From the NCBI GenBank assembly GCA_030148625.1, contig JASBTC010000122.1:1-23876 (forward strand): 23,876 nt of DNA, in the 5' to 3' direction. The notes under the pieces were generated by a model. The model saw nothing but the letters and a program-made list of their open reading frames with translations. It was not told the origin of the DNA and ran no database searches. Of the stretch, positions 1 to 7,147 are shown piece by piece. Position 1 is the stretch's first letter, and every line of letters begins with the position of its first letter. A program made the translations under genes and the position numbers. The DNA comes from Sphingobium sp. (GTDB taxonomy: Bacteria; Pseudomonadota; Alphaproteobacteria; Sphingomonadales; Sphingomonadaceae).

Positions 1-170
1 ATCGTCGGCACCGCATTGGTGCTGCCAATATAGGCCAGCTTGGGCTTGCCGCCCGACCCGGCCTCATATTTCCACGTCTGGCCGATCGTGTCGCGCTGGG
101 TCGGCCCCTTGTCGCCCGACGAACAGGCCGCGAGCAGCCCGATGGCTGCGATAGCGATGAAATGGCGCAT
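1..170 (-). CDS. Lipoprotein of unknown function (5' part only)
   Basis: The gene starts with ATG at 170 and runs off the left edge, so only 56 residues are visible. The N-terminus MRHFIAIAAIGLLAACSS is a short lipoprotein signal peptide with a lipobox ending LAAC, so Cys16 would be lipidated and the protein anchored in the envelope. The mature part begins SSGDKGPTQRDTIGQTWKYE and gives no family I can name. The start is supported by an AAGGAG ribosome binding site about 8 bases upstream. It lies 55 bp downstream of the sufE-like gene on the same strand and may be co-transcribed with it. Function unknown. Confidence 0.7.
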   Translation of the reverse strand, partial: MRHFIAIAAIGLLAACSSGDKGPTQRDTIGQTWKYEAGSGGKPKLAYIGSTNAVPT

Positions 171-225
171 GACTGAATCTCCTTGTCGGGACATTCAACG
201 CCGCAACTTGATGCAGGTTTCCCTT

Positions 226-642
226 TTAAGCGCTGTACCGCGCCGCTGTGTCGCGGATCAGGGCGATCATGTTGGGGATGCCCTGGGTCCGGTTGGAACT
301 CAGCTGATTTTTGAGGTCGAACGGGGCCAGCGCCCCCTCTATGTCCGCAGCGCCGATCGTGGCGGGACTTTTGTCCTGCACGGTCAGCAGCACCAGCGCG
401 ATGATCCCCTTGGTGATCGCGGCGTTGCTGTCGGCCAGGAAATGCAGCCTCCCATCGTCCAGCACGGTGGGATAGACCCACACTGCCGCCGAACAGCCAC
501 GCACCAGCGTCGCATCGGTCTTGAGCGCGTCGGGCATGGGTTCGAGCGCCCGGCCCAGATCGATCAGCAGACGATAGCGGTCGTCCGCGTCCAGAAATTC
601 ATATTCTTCGTAAATATCGGCCAGGGCGCTTGGATCGGTCAT
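226..642 (-). CDS. sufE: SufE-family Fe-S cluster assembly sulfur acceptor
   Basis: This 138-residue protein matches the usual SufE length and fold pattern. In this family SufE takes persulfide sulfur from the cysteine desulfurase SufS and passes it to the SufBCD scaffold in the cytoplasm. The diagnostic segment is VRGCSAAVWV, which contains the sulfur-accepting cysteine at residue 50. The C-terminal region with LSSNRTQGIPNMIALIR is also typical of the family. No suf operon is visible next to it; a stand-alone sufE-like gene is common in alphaproteobacteria. It could be the CsdE paralogue rather than SufE itself, since the sequence alone does not separate the two. The family assignment is firm; the exact partner is inferred. 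Confidence 0.9.
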   Translation of the reverse strand: MTDPSALADIYEEYEFLDADDRYRLLIDLGRALEPMPDALKTDATLVRGCSAAVWVYPTVLDDGRLHFLADSNAAITKGIIALVLLTVQDKSPATIGAADIEGALAPFDLKNQLSSNRTQGIPNMIALIRDTAARYSA

Positions 643-693
643 GGCCGCCCATATAGGGGGATTTGCGCGGCGGGGAACCTGCCTTTTGGACTT

Positions 694-918
694 TTACAAA
701 TCCACGCCCGCCGCGATCGCTTCCAGCTTGCGGATGCGTTCCTTGAGGTTCGCGATCTCGATGCGCGATCCCGCCGATGGCATGGCTTCGCCGCCTTGCC
801 GCTCGAGCTCGGCGCGCTTGAGTTCCAGCCAGCCGCGCCAGCCACGCAAGCCGCCAAAGGTCAGGATCGCGATCCCGGTGACACCCGAAAAAGCGAGGAG
901 GAGATTGGGGTCGGTCAT
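694..918 (-). CDS. Small membrane/coiled-coil protein, PspB-like layout
   Basis: This 74-residue protein has one N-terminal hydrophobic segment (about residues 5-22, LLLAFSGVTGIAILTFGG). A charged linker follows, then a C-terminal amphipathic helix (IEIANLKERIRKLEAIAAG) with heptad-like Leu/Ile spacing. The layout of one membrane helix plus a short RIxxLExI coiled coil resembles the phage-shock protein PspB, but the typical PspB C-terminal HPNWR ending is absent, so I do not assign the symbol. I chose ATG 918 over the in-frame ATGs at 930 and 933 because GGAAGG sits 5 bases upstream of it. It follows another small membrane-protein gene on the same strand with a 45-bp gap. It may belong to an envelope-stress set with the SPFH gene nearby; that is inference. 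Confidence 0.6.
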   Translation of the reverse strand: MTDPNLLLAFSGVTGIAILTFGGLRGWRGWLELKRAELERQGGEAMPSAGSRIEIANLKERIRKLEAIAAGVDL

Positions 919-963
919 TGGTCCTTCCATCATGGAATCATTGCGCGAGGCTGGATGCGCGGT

Positions 964-1224
964 TCATTCTCCGTCGCCCCATCGCCATCCGCCGTCGGTC
1001 TTGATCCAGCTGATCGTCAAAAAGATCGCGATCAGCGCGAACGCCGCCGCGCCCTTCGCTACGTCGCCCGCCAGGAAATTCACCGCCAGCAGCAACAGGC
1101 CGACAAAGATCGCGGTGGCCAGCCAGCCCTGCCAGCTCGCCGGCTTGCCACCGATCCCCCAGCGCTTGCGCACGAACCAATAGCCCGGGCGCACCGTCGG
1201 GCGCGGTGGATCAGTCCTTCGCAT
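964..1224 (-). CDS. Small two-helix membrane protein, unknown function
   Basis: This 86-residue protein has a basic N-terminus (MRRTDPPRPTVRPGYWFVRKR) followed by two hydrophobic segments at about residues 33-52 (GWLATAIFVGLLLLAVNFLA) and 57-73 (KGAAAFALIAIFLTISW). It ends in a short polar tail (KTDGGWRWGDGE). It is probably a small inner-membrane protein with two spans. Its start overlaps the end of the preceding ribbon-helix-helix gene by 14 bp, so translation is likely coupled and the pair belongs to one transcript with the SPFH gene. I recognise no family. Confidence 0.6.
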   Translation of the reverse strand: MRRTDPPRPTVRPGYWFVRKRWGIGGKPASWQGWLATAIFVGLLLLAVNFLAGDVAKGAAAFALIAIFLTISWIKTDGGWRWGDGE

Positions 1225-1426
1225 CGCCGGGCTCCTTCGGCGGCCGTCCGCGCGCGCGCTGCTCGGGCGCGGCCAGCTTTACGCCACGCCGTGCCAGCGC
1301 CTCGCGCAGCAGCACCTCGATCTGCGCATTCACGCTCCGCAGATCGGTCGCGGCCGAGCGTTCGAGCGCCGCATGGAGCGCGGGCTCGATGCGAAGCGCG
1401 AACGGCTTTTTGGGTGGCGCGGTCAT
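1211..1426 (-). CDS. Ribbon-helix-helix (Arc/HicB-like) DNA-binding protein
   Basis: This 71-residue protein has the segment KKPFALRIEPALHAALERSAATDLRSVNAQIEVLLREALARRG. That matches the strand-helix-helix layout of Arc/MetJ-type domains: a short strand (FALRI), helix A (ALHAALERSA) and helix B (SVNAQIEVLLREAL). The C-terminal tail is basic and proline-rich. Such proteins are often called HicB or toxin-antitoxin antitoxins, but no toxin gene lies beside it. It starts 12 bp after the SPFH gene and overlaps the next gene by 14 bp. It is therefore more likely an operon-linked regulator than a free antitoxin. The DNA target is unknown. Confidence 0.7.
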   Translation of the reverse strand: MTAPPKKPFALRIEPALHAALERSAATDLRSVNAQIEVLLREALARRGVKLAAPEQRARGRPPKEPGDAKD

Positions 1427-1438
1427 CGGTCCCGGTTC

Positions 1439-2347
1439 TTACTGGTACAGCGAGCCCGTGTTGACGACCGGCTGGGTGTCCCGCTCCGAACAAAGCACCA
1501 CCATCAGATTGGAGACCATCGCCGCGCGGCGTTCGTCATCCAGCTCGACGACATTCTTTTCGGAAAGCTGCTCGAGCGCGAGCTGCACCATCGAAACGGC
1601 GCCTTCCACCAGCCGGGAGCGTGCGGCGATCACCGCTTCGGCCTGCTGGCGGCGGAGCATCGCCTGGGCGATCTCCTGTGCATAAGCGAGGTGGGTCAGC
1701 CGGCATTCGTCGACGGTCACGCCGGCGAGCGCCACACGTTCCTGCAGTTCGACGCGCAATTCGTTGCTGACCTCGTCGGCATTGGACCGCAGCGTCACTT
1801 CCTTGTGCTCGATATCGTCATAGGGATAGCGCGATCCGATCGCGCGCACCGCGCTTTCGATCTGGATATGGACGAACTGCTTGTAATCGTCGACGTCGAA
1901 CAGCGCCTGCGCGGTATCGGTCACCCGCCACACCACATTGGATGCGATCTCGATCGGATTGCCGCGCAGATCGTTCACCTTGAGTTTTTCCGAGGTGATA
2001 TTGTGGACACGCACCGAGATCTTGGTGCGGGTCAGCCATGGCCAGCGCCAGCGCAGCCCGGTGGTCCGGTCGGTCCCCTGATAGTCGCCGAACAACAGGA
2101 TCGCCGCCGCCTGGTTGGGCTGGATCATATAGAAGCCGATCGCGACGAAGCAGAACAGCAGCACGGTGCCGACAAAAAACAATACCGGCACCACCGGCGG
2201 CTGCTCGCTCCCGACCAGCAGCGAGAAGGTGTAGAAGCCGGACGCCGTCACCGCCAGCAGGACGAGCAGCATCAGATAGCCGCTGAACGTGCTGGCCGTC
2301 CGTTCGGCAGTGGCGTTGAGCGCGGCCGAATGCAAACCCTGTGTCAT
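1439..2347 (-). CDS. SPFH/band-7 domain membrane protein
   Basis: The protein is 302 residues. Two closely spaced hydrophobic segments occupy about residues 20-75 (YLMLLVLLAVTASGFYTFSLLV and VLFFVGTVLLFCFVAIGFYMI). An SPFH (stomatin/prohibitin/flotillin/HflK) domain follows, beginning QPNQAAAILLFGDYQGT and containing GLRWRWPW and SNVVWRVTD. The C-terminal third is helical and Ala/Glu-rich, as in oligomerising band-7 proteins. Members form large membrane-bound assemblies that organise membrane domains or modulate proteases. I placed the start at ATG 2347, with GGAG about 8 bases upstream; an upstream in-frame ATG at 2401 would add 18 poorly conserved residues. It leads an apparent operon with the ribbon-helix-helix protein and a small membrane protein. 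The specific role is unknown. Confidence 0.85.
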   Translation of the reverse strand: MTQGLHSAALNATAERTASTFSGYLMLLVLLAVTASGFYTFSLLVGSEQPPVVPVLFFVGTVLLFCFVAIGFYMIQPNQAAAILLFGDYQGTDRTTGLRWRWPWLTRTKISVRVHNITSEKLKVNDLRGNPIEIASNVVWRVTDTAQALFDVDDYKQFVHIQIESAVRAIGSRYPYDDIEHKEVTLRSNADEVSNELRVELQERVALAGVTVDECRLTHLAYAQEIAQAMLRRQQAEAVIAARSRLVEGAVSMVQLALEQLSEKNVVELDDERRAAMVSNLMVVLCSERDTQPVVNTGSLYQ

Positions 2348-2423
2348 CTTGTTCTCCGTAATTATGATATCACAATAATATCGATTGAGCGGAGGAGGCA
2401 AGCGGATTCGGTTGGGACAAAGA

Positions 2424-2460
2424 AAAAGCCCTCCCCCGCGCGGGGCGGGGAAGGGCTTTT
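2424..2460 (-). terminator. Rho-independent terminator of the tol-pal operon
   Basis: Read on the minus strand, a 14-bp stem with one G-U pair (AAAAGCCCTTCCCC paired with GGGGGAGGGCTTTT) encloses a 9-base loop and is followed by a T-rich run (TTTTTCTTT). It begins about 33 bp after the pal stop codon. The symmetrical A/T flanks mean it could also work on the plus strand, but no plus-strand gene reads into it. Confidence 0.85.
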
Positions 2461-2492
2461 CGGTTTCGGAACCGGCGGTTCGCCGGCCCCGC

Positions 2493-3011
2493 TTACTGCA
2501 CCGTGACGGTCACCGCGCGGCGGTTGCGGGCCCAGGAGGCTTCGTCCGAGCCGAGGGCGTCGGGGCGTTCCTTGCCGAAGCTGATCGTCGAGAGACGGCC
2601 CGAATCGATGCCGAGGCTCGCGAGATAATTCTTGGCGGCATTGGCGCGGCGCTCGCCGAGCGCGAGGTTGTATTCGCGGGTGCCGCGTTCGTCGGCATGA
2701 CCCTCGATCGTCACGCGCACGCGCGGATATTGCTTGAGCCAGGCGGCCTGGCTGTCGAGCGTCGCGCGATCCTCCGCATCGACGTCGAACTGGTCGAGAT
2801 CGAAGAACACGCGGTCCGACGACACCTTCGCCAGGAAATCGGCCTGCGAGCCAGGCACCGGCGCCTCGGTGACGCCGCTATTGTCGCCGGGCTGCGTGGG
2901 TTGGGCTTCACCGGGGGGCGGACCCATATCCGCCGGCGGTTTCTTCGCGCACGCCGCCGCCATCAGCGCGAGGCTGGCGGCCAGTGCGAACTTCGTACCC
3001 AGACGGGCCAT
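2493..3011 (-). CDS. pal: Peptidoglycan-associated lipoprotein Pal
   Basis: This 172-residue outer-membrane lipoprotein links the Tol system to peptidoglycan. The signal peptide MARLGTKFALAASLALMAAAC ends in a lipobox with the lipidated cysteine at residue 21. A low-complexity Pro/Gly linker follows, then an OmpA-like peptidoglycan-binding domain: VFFDLDQFDVD, then IEGHADERGTREYNLALGERRA and the closing RRAVTVTVQ. The segment GHADERGTREYN is the diaminopimelate-contact region of the family. I chose ATG 3011 over an upstream in-frame ATG at 3038 because AAGGAG lies just upstream and the signal peptide starts there. It is the last gene of the tol operon, 87 bp after tolB, followed by a strong terminator. 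Confidence 0.97.
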   Translation of the reverse strand: MARLGTKFALAASLALMAAACAKKPPADMGPPPGEAQPTQPGDNSGVTEAPVPGSQADFLAKVSSDRVFFDLDQFDVDAEDRATLDSQAAWLKQYPRVRVTIEGHADERGTREYNLALGERRANAAKNYLASLGIDSGRLSTISFGKERPDALGSDEASWARNRRAVTVTVQ

Positions 3012-3098
3012 TTCGATCTCCTTCTTCACGTCAGACAATGATGCCCACCCTGTTGCCCGCCAGCGCGGCGGATCGTTACGATAGGGGAATCACTCGTT

Positions 3099-4469
3099 TC
3101 AGGGCAACAACGGTCCCCAGGCCGGATCGGATCCATTGACCGGGGTGGGAATCTTCCGCTCGTTGCGGCCGGTGAGGTCCACCTGCCACACGCTGGAGGT
3201 GCCGGAGCGCCCCTGGGTCGAGCGGAAGAACTGGATGACGCGGCCGTTGGGCGACCAGGTCGGCGCCTCGTCCTGCCAGCTATTGGTGAGCAGCCGTTCG
3301 CCGTCGCCATTGGGAGACATCACGCCAATGCGGAAATTGCCCGCCAGCTTGGTGAAGGCGATCAGGTCTCCGCGCGGGCTCCATTCCGGTGTCGCGTGGC
3401 GCCCGCCGCCAAAGCTGATGCGGCGCTGGTCGCTGCCATCGGCGTTCATCACATAGATTTGCTGGCCGCCCGAACGGTCGCTCTCGAACACGATCTTGGT
3501 GCCGTCGGGCGAGAAGCTGCCGCCGATATCGATGCCCGGCGTGTTGGTCAGTCGGCGCGGCGTGCCCCGGGCGGCGGGGATCGAGTAGATGTCGGTATTG
3601 CCGTTGACCGCCATCGAATAGAGGATGGTCTTGCCGTCAGGCGAGAAGCGCGGGGCGAACATCGAATTCTGCCCCTCCGTCACCAGCCGCTGCGTGCCGC
3701 TGCCGAGATCGTAGATGAAGATGCGCGGCCGGTTGTTGAGATAGCTCAGATAGACGATCTGTTTGTAATCGGGCGAAAAACGCGGGGTAAGCGCGATCGA
3801 CTGGCCATTGGTGATGAAGCGGTGGTTCGCCCCGTCCGAATCCATGAGCGCGAGCTGCTTGCGCCGATTCCCCTTGGGGCCGGTTTCCGCGATATAGGCG
3901 ATGCGGCTGTCGAAGAACGGGCTTTCGCCCGACAGCCGGGCATAGATGGCGTCGGCGCATTTGTGCGCGGCGCGGCGCCAGTCGCCGGGGGCGACCTCGA
4001 ACCCCTTGCGCGTCAGTTCGCTGCCGAGCGCCACATCGTAGAGATAGCAGCCTACCGTCAGCTTGCCGTCGCCATTGGCGCGGACGAAACCCTGGACCAG
4101 CGCCTGCGCGTCGCTGCCCCGCCAATAGGGGAATTGGGGTGCGGTCACTTCGGGAAACTGGATGTCGCGCACGGCGCCCGGTCCCTTGGGGCGGAACAGG
4201 CCGGAATTGCGGAGATCGGCCACGATCACGTCCGCGACCTGGCGGCCGAGCGTATCGGTGCTGCCGGCGGGCGTGCCGATTGATTGCGGCGTCGGCAGTG
4301 CGGGGACGGCGATGATCAGATCGTCGCCGCTCTCGTCGGTGACATCGACGCTGAGCCCTTCGCTCTGCGCGGGCTGGGCGCCGACGGGCGGCGGTGCCAC
4401 CTGCGCGACGGCCGGGCCGGCCGCCGCAATGGCGAACAGCGATATAAGGGTATTTTTCAGGGTCTTCAT
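3099..4469 (-). CDS. tolB: Tol-Pal periplasmic protein TolB
   Basis: The protein is 456 residues, slightly longer than E. coli TolB (about 430). A cleavable signal peptide (MKTLKNTLISLFAIAAAGPAVAQ) is followed by the N-terminal domain and then a beta-propeller made of repeats of the FSPDGKTILY / SFSPDGTKIVF / WSPRGDLIAF type. TolB is the periplasmic hub that binds Pal and TolA during cell-envelope constriction. Its ATG overlaps the tolA stop codon by 4 bp (ATGA), so the two are translationally coupled. An extra low-complexity segment after the signal peptide (APPPVGAQPAQSEG) accounts for part of the added length. The identification is secure. Confidence 0.97.
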   Translation of the reverse strand: MKTLKNTLISLFAIAAAGPAVAQVAPPPVGAQPAQSEGLSVDVTDESGDDLIIAVPALPTPQSIGTPAGSTDTLGRQVADVIVADLRNSGLFRPKGPGAVRDIQFPEVTAPQFPYWRGSDAQALVQGFVRANGDGKLTVGCYLYDVALGSELTRKGFEVAPGDWRRAAHKCADAIYARLSGESPFFDSRIAYIAETGPKGNRRKQLALMDSDGANHRFITNGQSIALTPRFSPDYKQIVYLSYLNNRPRIFIYDLGSGTQRLVTEGQNSMFAPRFSPDGKTILYSMAVNGNTDIYSIPAARGTPRRLTNTPGIDIGGSFSPDGTKIVFESDRSGGQQIYVMNADGSDQRRISFGGGRHATPEWSPRGDLIAFTKLAGNFRIGVMSPNGDGERLLTNSWQDEAPTWSPNGRVIQFFRSTQGRSGTSSVWQVDLTGRNERKIPTPVNGSDPAWGPLLP

Positions 4470-5329
4470 TGTCCTAGCCTCTTGTCGAACGCCGGCTTGA
4501 TGACTTTCCAGGCGTCATAAAATTCGGGCGGAAGTTTGAACGGCGCGGCGAGTTTCACCGCCTTGATCGCGCGTTCCTTGTGAAGATCGGCCTGGCTGCG
4601 ATTGCTGTCGGTGACGCCGGTCTGGCCGATCACCCTTGGTTCACCCATGATTTCACCATCGCTCGACAGGCGAACCTCGACGATCGTGCGAAGCTGCTCG
4701 GCGTCCGCGCCGGTGGGCGCGCGCCAGTGCGGCTTGAGCTGACGGCGAATCTCGCCGGCAAGCGATGCCTGTACCGCTGGCCCCGCAACCGCCGCGGGCG
4801 GCGTGGTGACGCGGCTCTGCGTCGGTTTGTCGGTCAGCCCGTCGACCAGGCCGGCGAGCCGTCCGGTCGGGCGTGCCGGCTTGGCCTGTGGCTTCGCCGC
4901 CGGCTGCGGCTTGACGGGTGCGGGCTTCGCCGGAGCGGGTTTGGCTGGCGCCGGTTTTGGCGGCGCGGGCTTCGGTGGTGCCGGCTTGGCGGGAACCGGC
5001 TTCGGCACCGGCTTTGGCGCGGGCGCCGGAGGCGTCGGTGCCGGGCGCGGCACGGGCTGTGGCGCCGGGGCTGGCGTCGGCACGGGTGTGGGTGGCGGCG
5101 TCGGCTCGACCGGGCCTTCCTCTTCGGCCAGTTTCGCCGCGGGTTCTTCCTGGCTCGCCACCGGCGCCATGCTTTCGAGCGCGACTTCGTCGGCCAGCGT
5201 CACTTCGATCGGCTTCTGCTTCAGGTCGAGCGGGTTGGGCGTCGCGAGAAAGCCGACCGAAAGCAGGCCGAACAGCACGACATGGCCGACAACGGCGACG
5301 CCAAGGCCCGTCTGTTCGGCGCGATCCAT
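4466..5329 (-). CDS. tolA: TolA-type energy transducer with a Pro/Lys-rich spacer
   Basis: The protein is 287 residues. One N-terminal membrane anchor (about residues 8-30, GLGVAVVGHVVLFGLLSVGFLA) is followed by a long Pro/Ala/Lys-rich periplasmic spacer (about 70-150, repeated PAPKPVPKP and KPAPAKPAP units). A C-terminal TolA/TonB-like domain follows (about 190-287, IRRQLKPHWRAPTGADAEQLRTIVEVRLSSDG). TolA couples TolQR proton-motive energy to TolB/Pal. The spacer is proline-rich and TonB-like, unlike the alpha-helical KA-rich spacer of enterobacterial TolA. Position in the operon supports TolA rather than TonB. The ATG at 5329 overlaps the tolR stop as TGATG; an adjacent GTG at 5332 is an alternative start that adds one residue. 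Confidence 0.93.
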   Translation of the reverse strand: MDRAEQTGLGVAVVGHVVLFGLLSVGFLATPNPLDLKQKPIEVTLADEVALESMAPVASQEEPAAKLAEEEGPVEPTPPPTPVPTPAPAPQPVPRPAPTPPAPAPKPVPKPVPAKPAPPKPAPPKPAPAKPAPAKPAPVKPQPAAKPQAKPARPTGRLAGLVDGLTDKPTQSRVTTPPAAVAGPAVQASLAGEIRRQLKPHWRAPTGADAEQLRTIVEVRLSSDGEIMGEPRVIGQTGVTDSNRSQADLHKERAIKAVKLAAPFKLPPEFYDAWKVIKPAFDKRLGQ

Positions 5330-5769
5330 CACTGCGCCTGTTCGGCGCCGGTGGTGACCAGCGACACCTTGTTCAGCCCGGCGCGGTTGAGCTCGCCCAT
5401 CACGCGCATGACATGGCCGTAATCGAGCGCACGGTCGGCGCGCAGGAACACCTGCGGCCCCTCCGCACCCTCGGCGGGCGCCTTGGCGGTCAGGATCGTC
5501 GCCAGCTCGGCTTCCTGAACCTCGGTATCGTCGACGAAGATCTTGCCGTCGCCGTCGAGCGAGATCTGCAGCGGCTGCTTGTCCTGGTCGAGCGCGCCGG
5601 CGCGGCTGTCGGGCAGGTTCACCGGCACGCCGGTGACGAGCAGGGGGGCGGTGACCATGAAGATGATGAGCAGCACCAGCATCACGTCGACCAGCGGCGT
5701 GACGTTGATCTCCGCCATCGGCGCGCGCCGTCCGCGGCTGCGCTGGGAGGGAAGGGGACCCATCGCCAT
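5329..5769 (-). CDS. tolR: TolR/ExbD-family biopolymer transport protein
   Basis: The protein is 146 residues, the usual TolR size. After a short basic cytoplasmic start it has [21 protein letters not shown], the single membrane helix with the conserved aspartate (VDVML) that takes part in proton flow through the TolQR motor. The periplasmic domain follows with [37 protein letters not shown]. It overlaps tolQ upstream (TGATG, stop/start sharing) and tolA downstream in the same way, giving tight translational coupling. The start ATG 5769 is the first of two near-adjacent ATGs; the second at 5763 is also possible. Confidence 0.96.
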   Translation of the reverse strand: MAMGPLPSQRSRGRRAPMAEINVTPLVDVMLVLLIIFMVTAPLLVTGVPVNLPDSRAGALDQDKQPLQISLDGDGKIFVDDTEVQEAELATILTAKAPAEGAEGPQVFLRADRALDYGHVMRVMGELNRAGLNKVSLVTTGAEQAQ

Positions 5770-6461
5770 CAGCGCTCGGTCTCGAGTTCGCGGCTCAGCG
5801 TCGAGTGGAAGCCGTCGGCGAAGCGGTTGAGCCGGGCCTCGAAGCGGTTGATGCCGTGGCCGAAGCGGTTGAAGGCGATGACCGCCGGGATCGCGGCGAA
5901 CAGGCCGAGCGCGGTGGCGAACAGCGCCTCCGCGATACCGGGCGCCACGACCGCGAGCGAGCTGTTCTGCTCCGCCGCGATCGCGGTGAAGCTGCGCATG
6001 ATGCCCCAGACGGTGCCGAACAGGCCGACGAACGGCGCAACCGCGCCGACTGTCGCCAGGATGTTGAGCCGATCGGACAGCGTATCGATCTCGGCCGCGA
6101 TCGCGGCGCCCATTGCGGTCGCGAGACGCGCGCGCGTGCCTTCGCGGTCGATCGCCTTGCGGCTCGTCGAGCGGCGCCATTCGGATACGCCCGCGGCGAA
6201 TACCTTGGCACTGGGCAGATCCGAGCTGCTGTGGATCTTGTATAGCGTGTCGACATCCTCGGCCTTCCAGAATTCACGCTCGAATTTCTCGGAGGCGCGC
6301 GCGGTTTTCCGCAGCCGGGCGGCGAAGCCGATGATGATCGTCCAGGTCCAGATGCTGGCGAGCAGCAATCCGATCATGACGAATTTCACCACCCAGTCGG
6401 CCTGGACGAAGAGCGCGACCGGGGAGAGGGTCGCGGCGTCGGTATTCAATATGGCATTCAT
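5769..6461 (-). CDS. tolQ: TolQ/ExbB-family motor protein
   Basis: The 230-residue protein has three predicted membrane segments: residues about 24-44 ([21 protein letters not shown]), about 130-155 ([22 protein letters not shown]) and about 170-195 ([30 protein letters not shown]). The [13 protein letters not shown] and [19 protein letters not shown] motifs are the family signature of the proton-conducting MotA/TolQ/ExbB stator. TolQ with TolR powers TolA. The gene starts 16 bp after the ybgC stop and overlaps tolR by one base. The length and operon position favour TolQ over ExbB. Confidence 0.97.
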   Translation of the reverse strand: MNAILNTDAATLSPVALFVQADWVVKFVMIGLLLASIWTWTIIIGFAARLRKTARASEKFEREFWKAEDVDTLYKIHSSSDLPSAKVFAAGVSEWRRSTSRKAIDREGTRARLATAMGAAIAAEIDTLSDRLNILATVGAVAPFVGLFGTVWGIMRSFTAIAAEQNSSLAVVAPGIAEALFATALGLFAAIPAVIAFNRFGHGINRFEARLNRFADGFHSTLSRELETER

Positions 6462-6477
6462 CGCGGTTTCGGGATCC

Positions 6478-6924
6478 TCACAACAGCCGCTGGAACGCGT
6501 CTACCCAGGTTTGCGGCTGCCGCCTGGGCCGTCCGGAAGGGGACAGGAAGGCTGCGACGACATCCGCGTCCGCCACAATCTCATCCCCGCGCATGACTCT
6601 CTGATGAATGCGGCACGATGCCGCGCGGATTTCCTTCACTTCGCTTATAACGAGGAGCGCGTCATCGAGTTTCGCCGGTGCTCGATATTTGATGCTGAGC
6701 TCGGTCACGGCATAGACGCCCAGCCCCTCGTCATGCGCGCTGCGCTGGTCGATGCCGGCACGCGCGAGCATGTCCGACCGCGCGCGTTCCATGTAGCGCA
6801 GATAATTGGCGTGATAGACCACGCCTGAAAAATCGGTGTCCTCGAAATAGACGCGCACCGCGAAACGATGCGCTTTGCCGACGAGGCGCCCTTGATAGGG
6901 CAGGTCGGGTTGCTGTGCCGCCAT
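6478..6924 (-). CDS. ybgC: YbgC-type acyl-CoA thioesterase, first gene of the tol operon
   Basis: The 148-residue hot-dog-fold thioesterase carries the diagnostic segment VYFEDTDFSGVVYHANYLRYMERAR, with catalytic Asp31 (EDTD) and the His39 region. YbgC hydrolyses acyl-CoA thioesters and is the standard first gene of tol-pal operons. I start at ATG 6924 (MAAQQPDLPY): the open frame extends to 7062, but the added residues run back into a repeat and do not resemble the family. The next gene, tolQ, follows after 16 bp. The upstream region (6925-7147) contains the inverted repeat at 7032-7111 and must hold the operon promoter, which I cannot define with confidence. Confidence 0.92.
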   Translation of the reverse strand: MAAQQPDLPYQGRLVGKAHRFAVRVYFEDTDFSGVVYHANYLRYMERARSDMLARAGIDQRSAHDEGLGVYAVTELSIKYRAPAKLDDALLVISEVKEIRAASCRIHQRVMRGDEIVADADVVAAFLSPSGRPRRQPQTWVDAFQRLL

Positions 6925-7031
6925 GGCGGCAGGGTCTAGCGGCTGGGGGAAAGCGTTCAACCCCTTTCGCCTCGCGGGCGTAACGATTGGTCCTAGCTTG
7001 AGGTGTGTTGGCTGTGGATACCAACCCCACA

Positions 7032-7111
7032 CGTCATCCGAGCGCAGGCTGGGATCTGCCACAGGAGAAGGCGCGAACTGGTTGGAAGACCCCAGCCTGC
7101 GCTGGGGTGAC
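7032..7111. repeat. Paired inverted repeat between ruvB and ybgC
   Basis: Two 22-bp arms (7032-7053 and 7090-7111) are inverted copies matching at 20 of 22 bases. Each arm is itself a small hairpin around the core AGCGCAGGCT. The pair lies between two minus-strand genes rather than at a convergent junction, so transcription into ybgC from ruvB would have to cross it. It resembles dispersed sphingomonad intergenic palindromes, which is a recollection rather than a search result. Confidence 0.75.
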
Positions 7112-7147
7112 GCGTTCGATGGGCAGGGAGCGGGTTCGCTACCCGCC

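Noticed and set aside
1211..1426. The ribbon-helix-helix gene considered as the antitoxin of a toxin-antitoxin pair.
   Set aside because: The adjacent genes encode a band-7 protein and a small two-span membrane protein without toxin-like features, so a pair is not supported.
40..1464. A 474-codon plus-strand open frame across the left end.
   Set aside because: It runs antisense through the sufE gene and several small genes with good ribosome binding sites, and its Arg/Ala-rich product resembles no protein.
4803..5357. Gly/Ala-rich plus-strand frames opposite the tolA spacer, resembling a PE-PGRS-like or collagen-like protein.
   Set aside because: They are the complement of the Pro/Lys/Ala repeats of TolA; the minus strand gives an intact, coupled operon gene.
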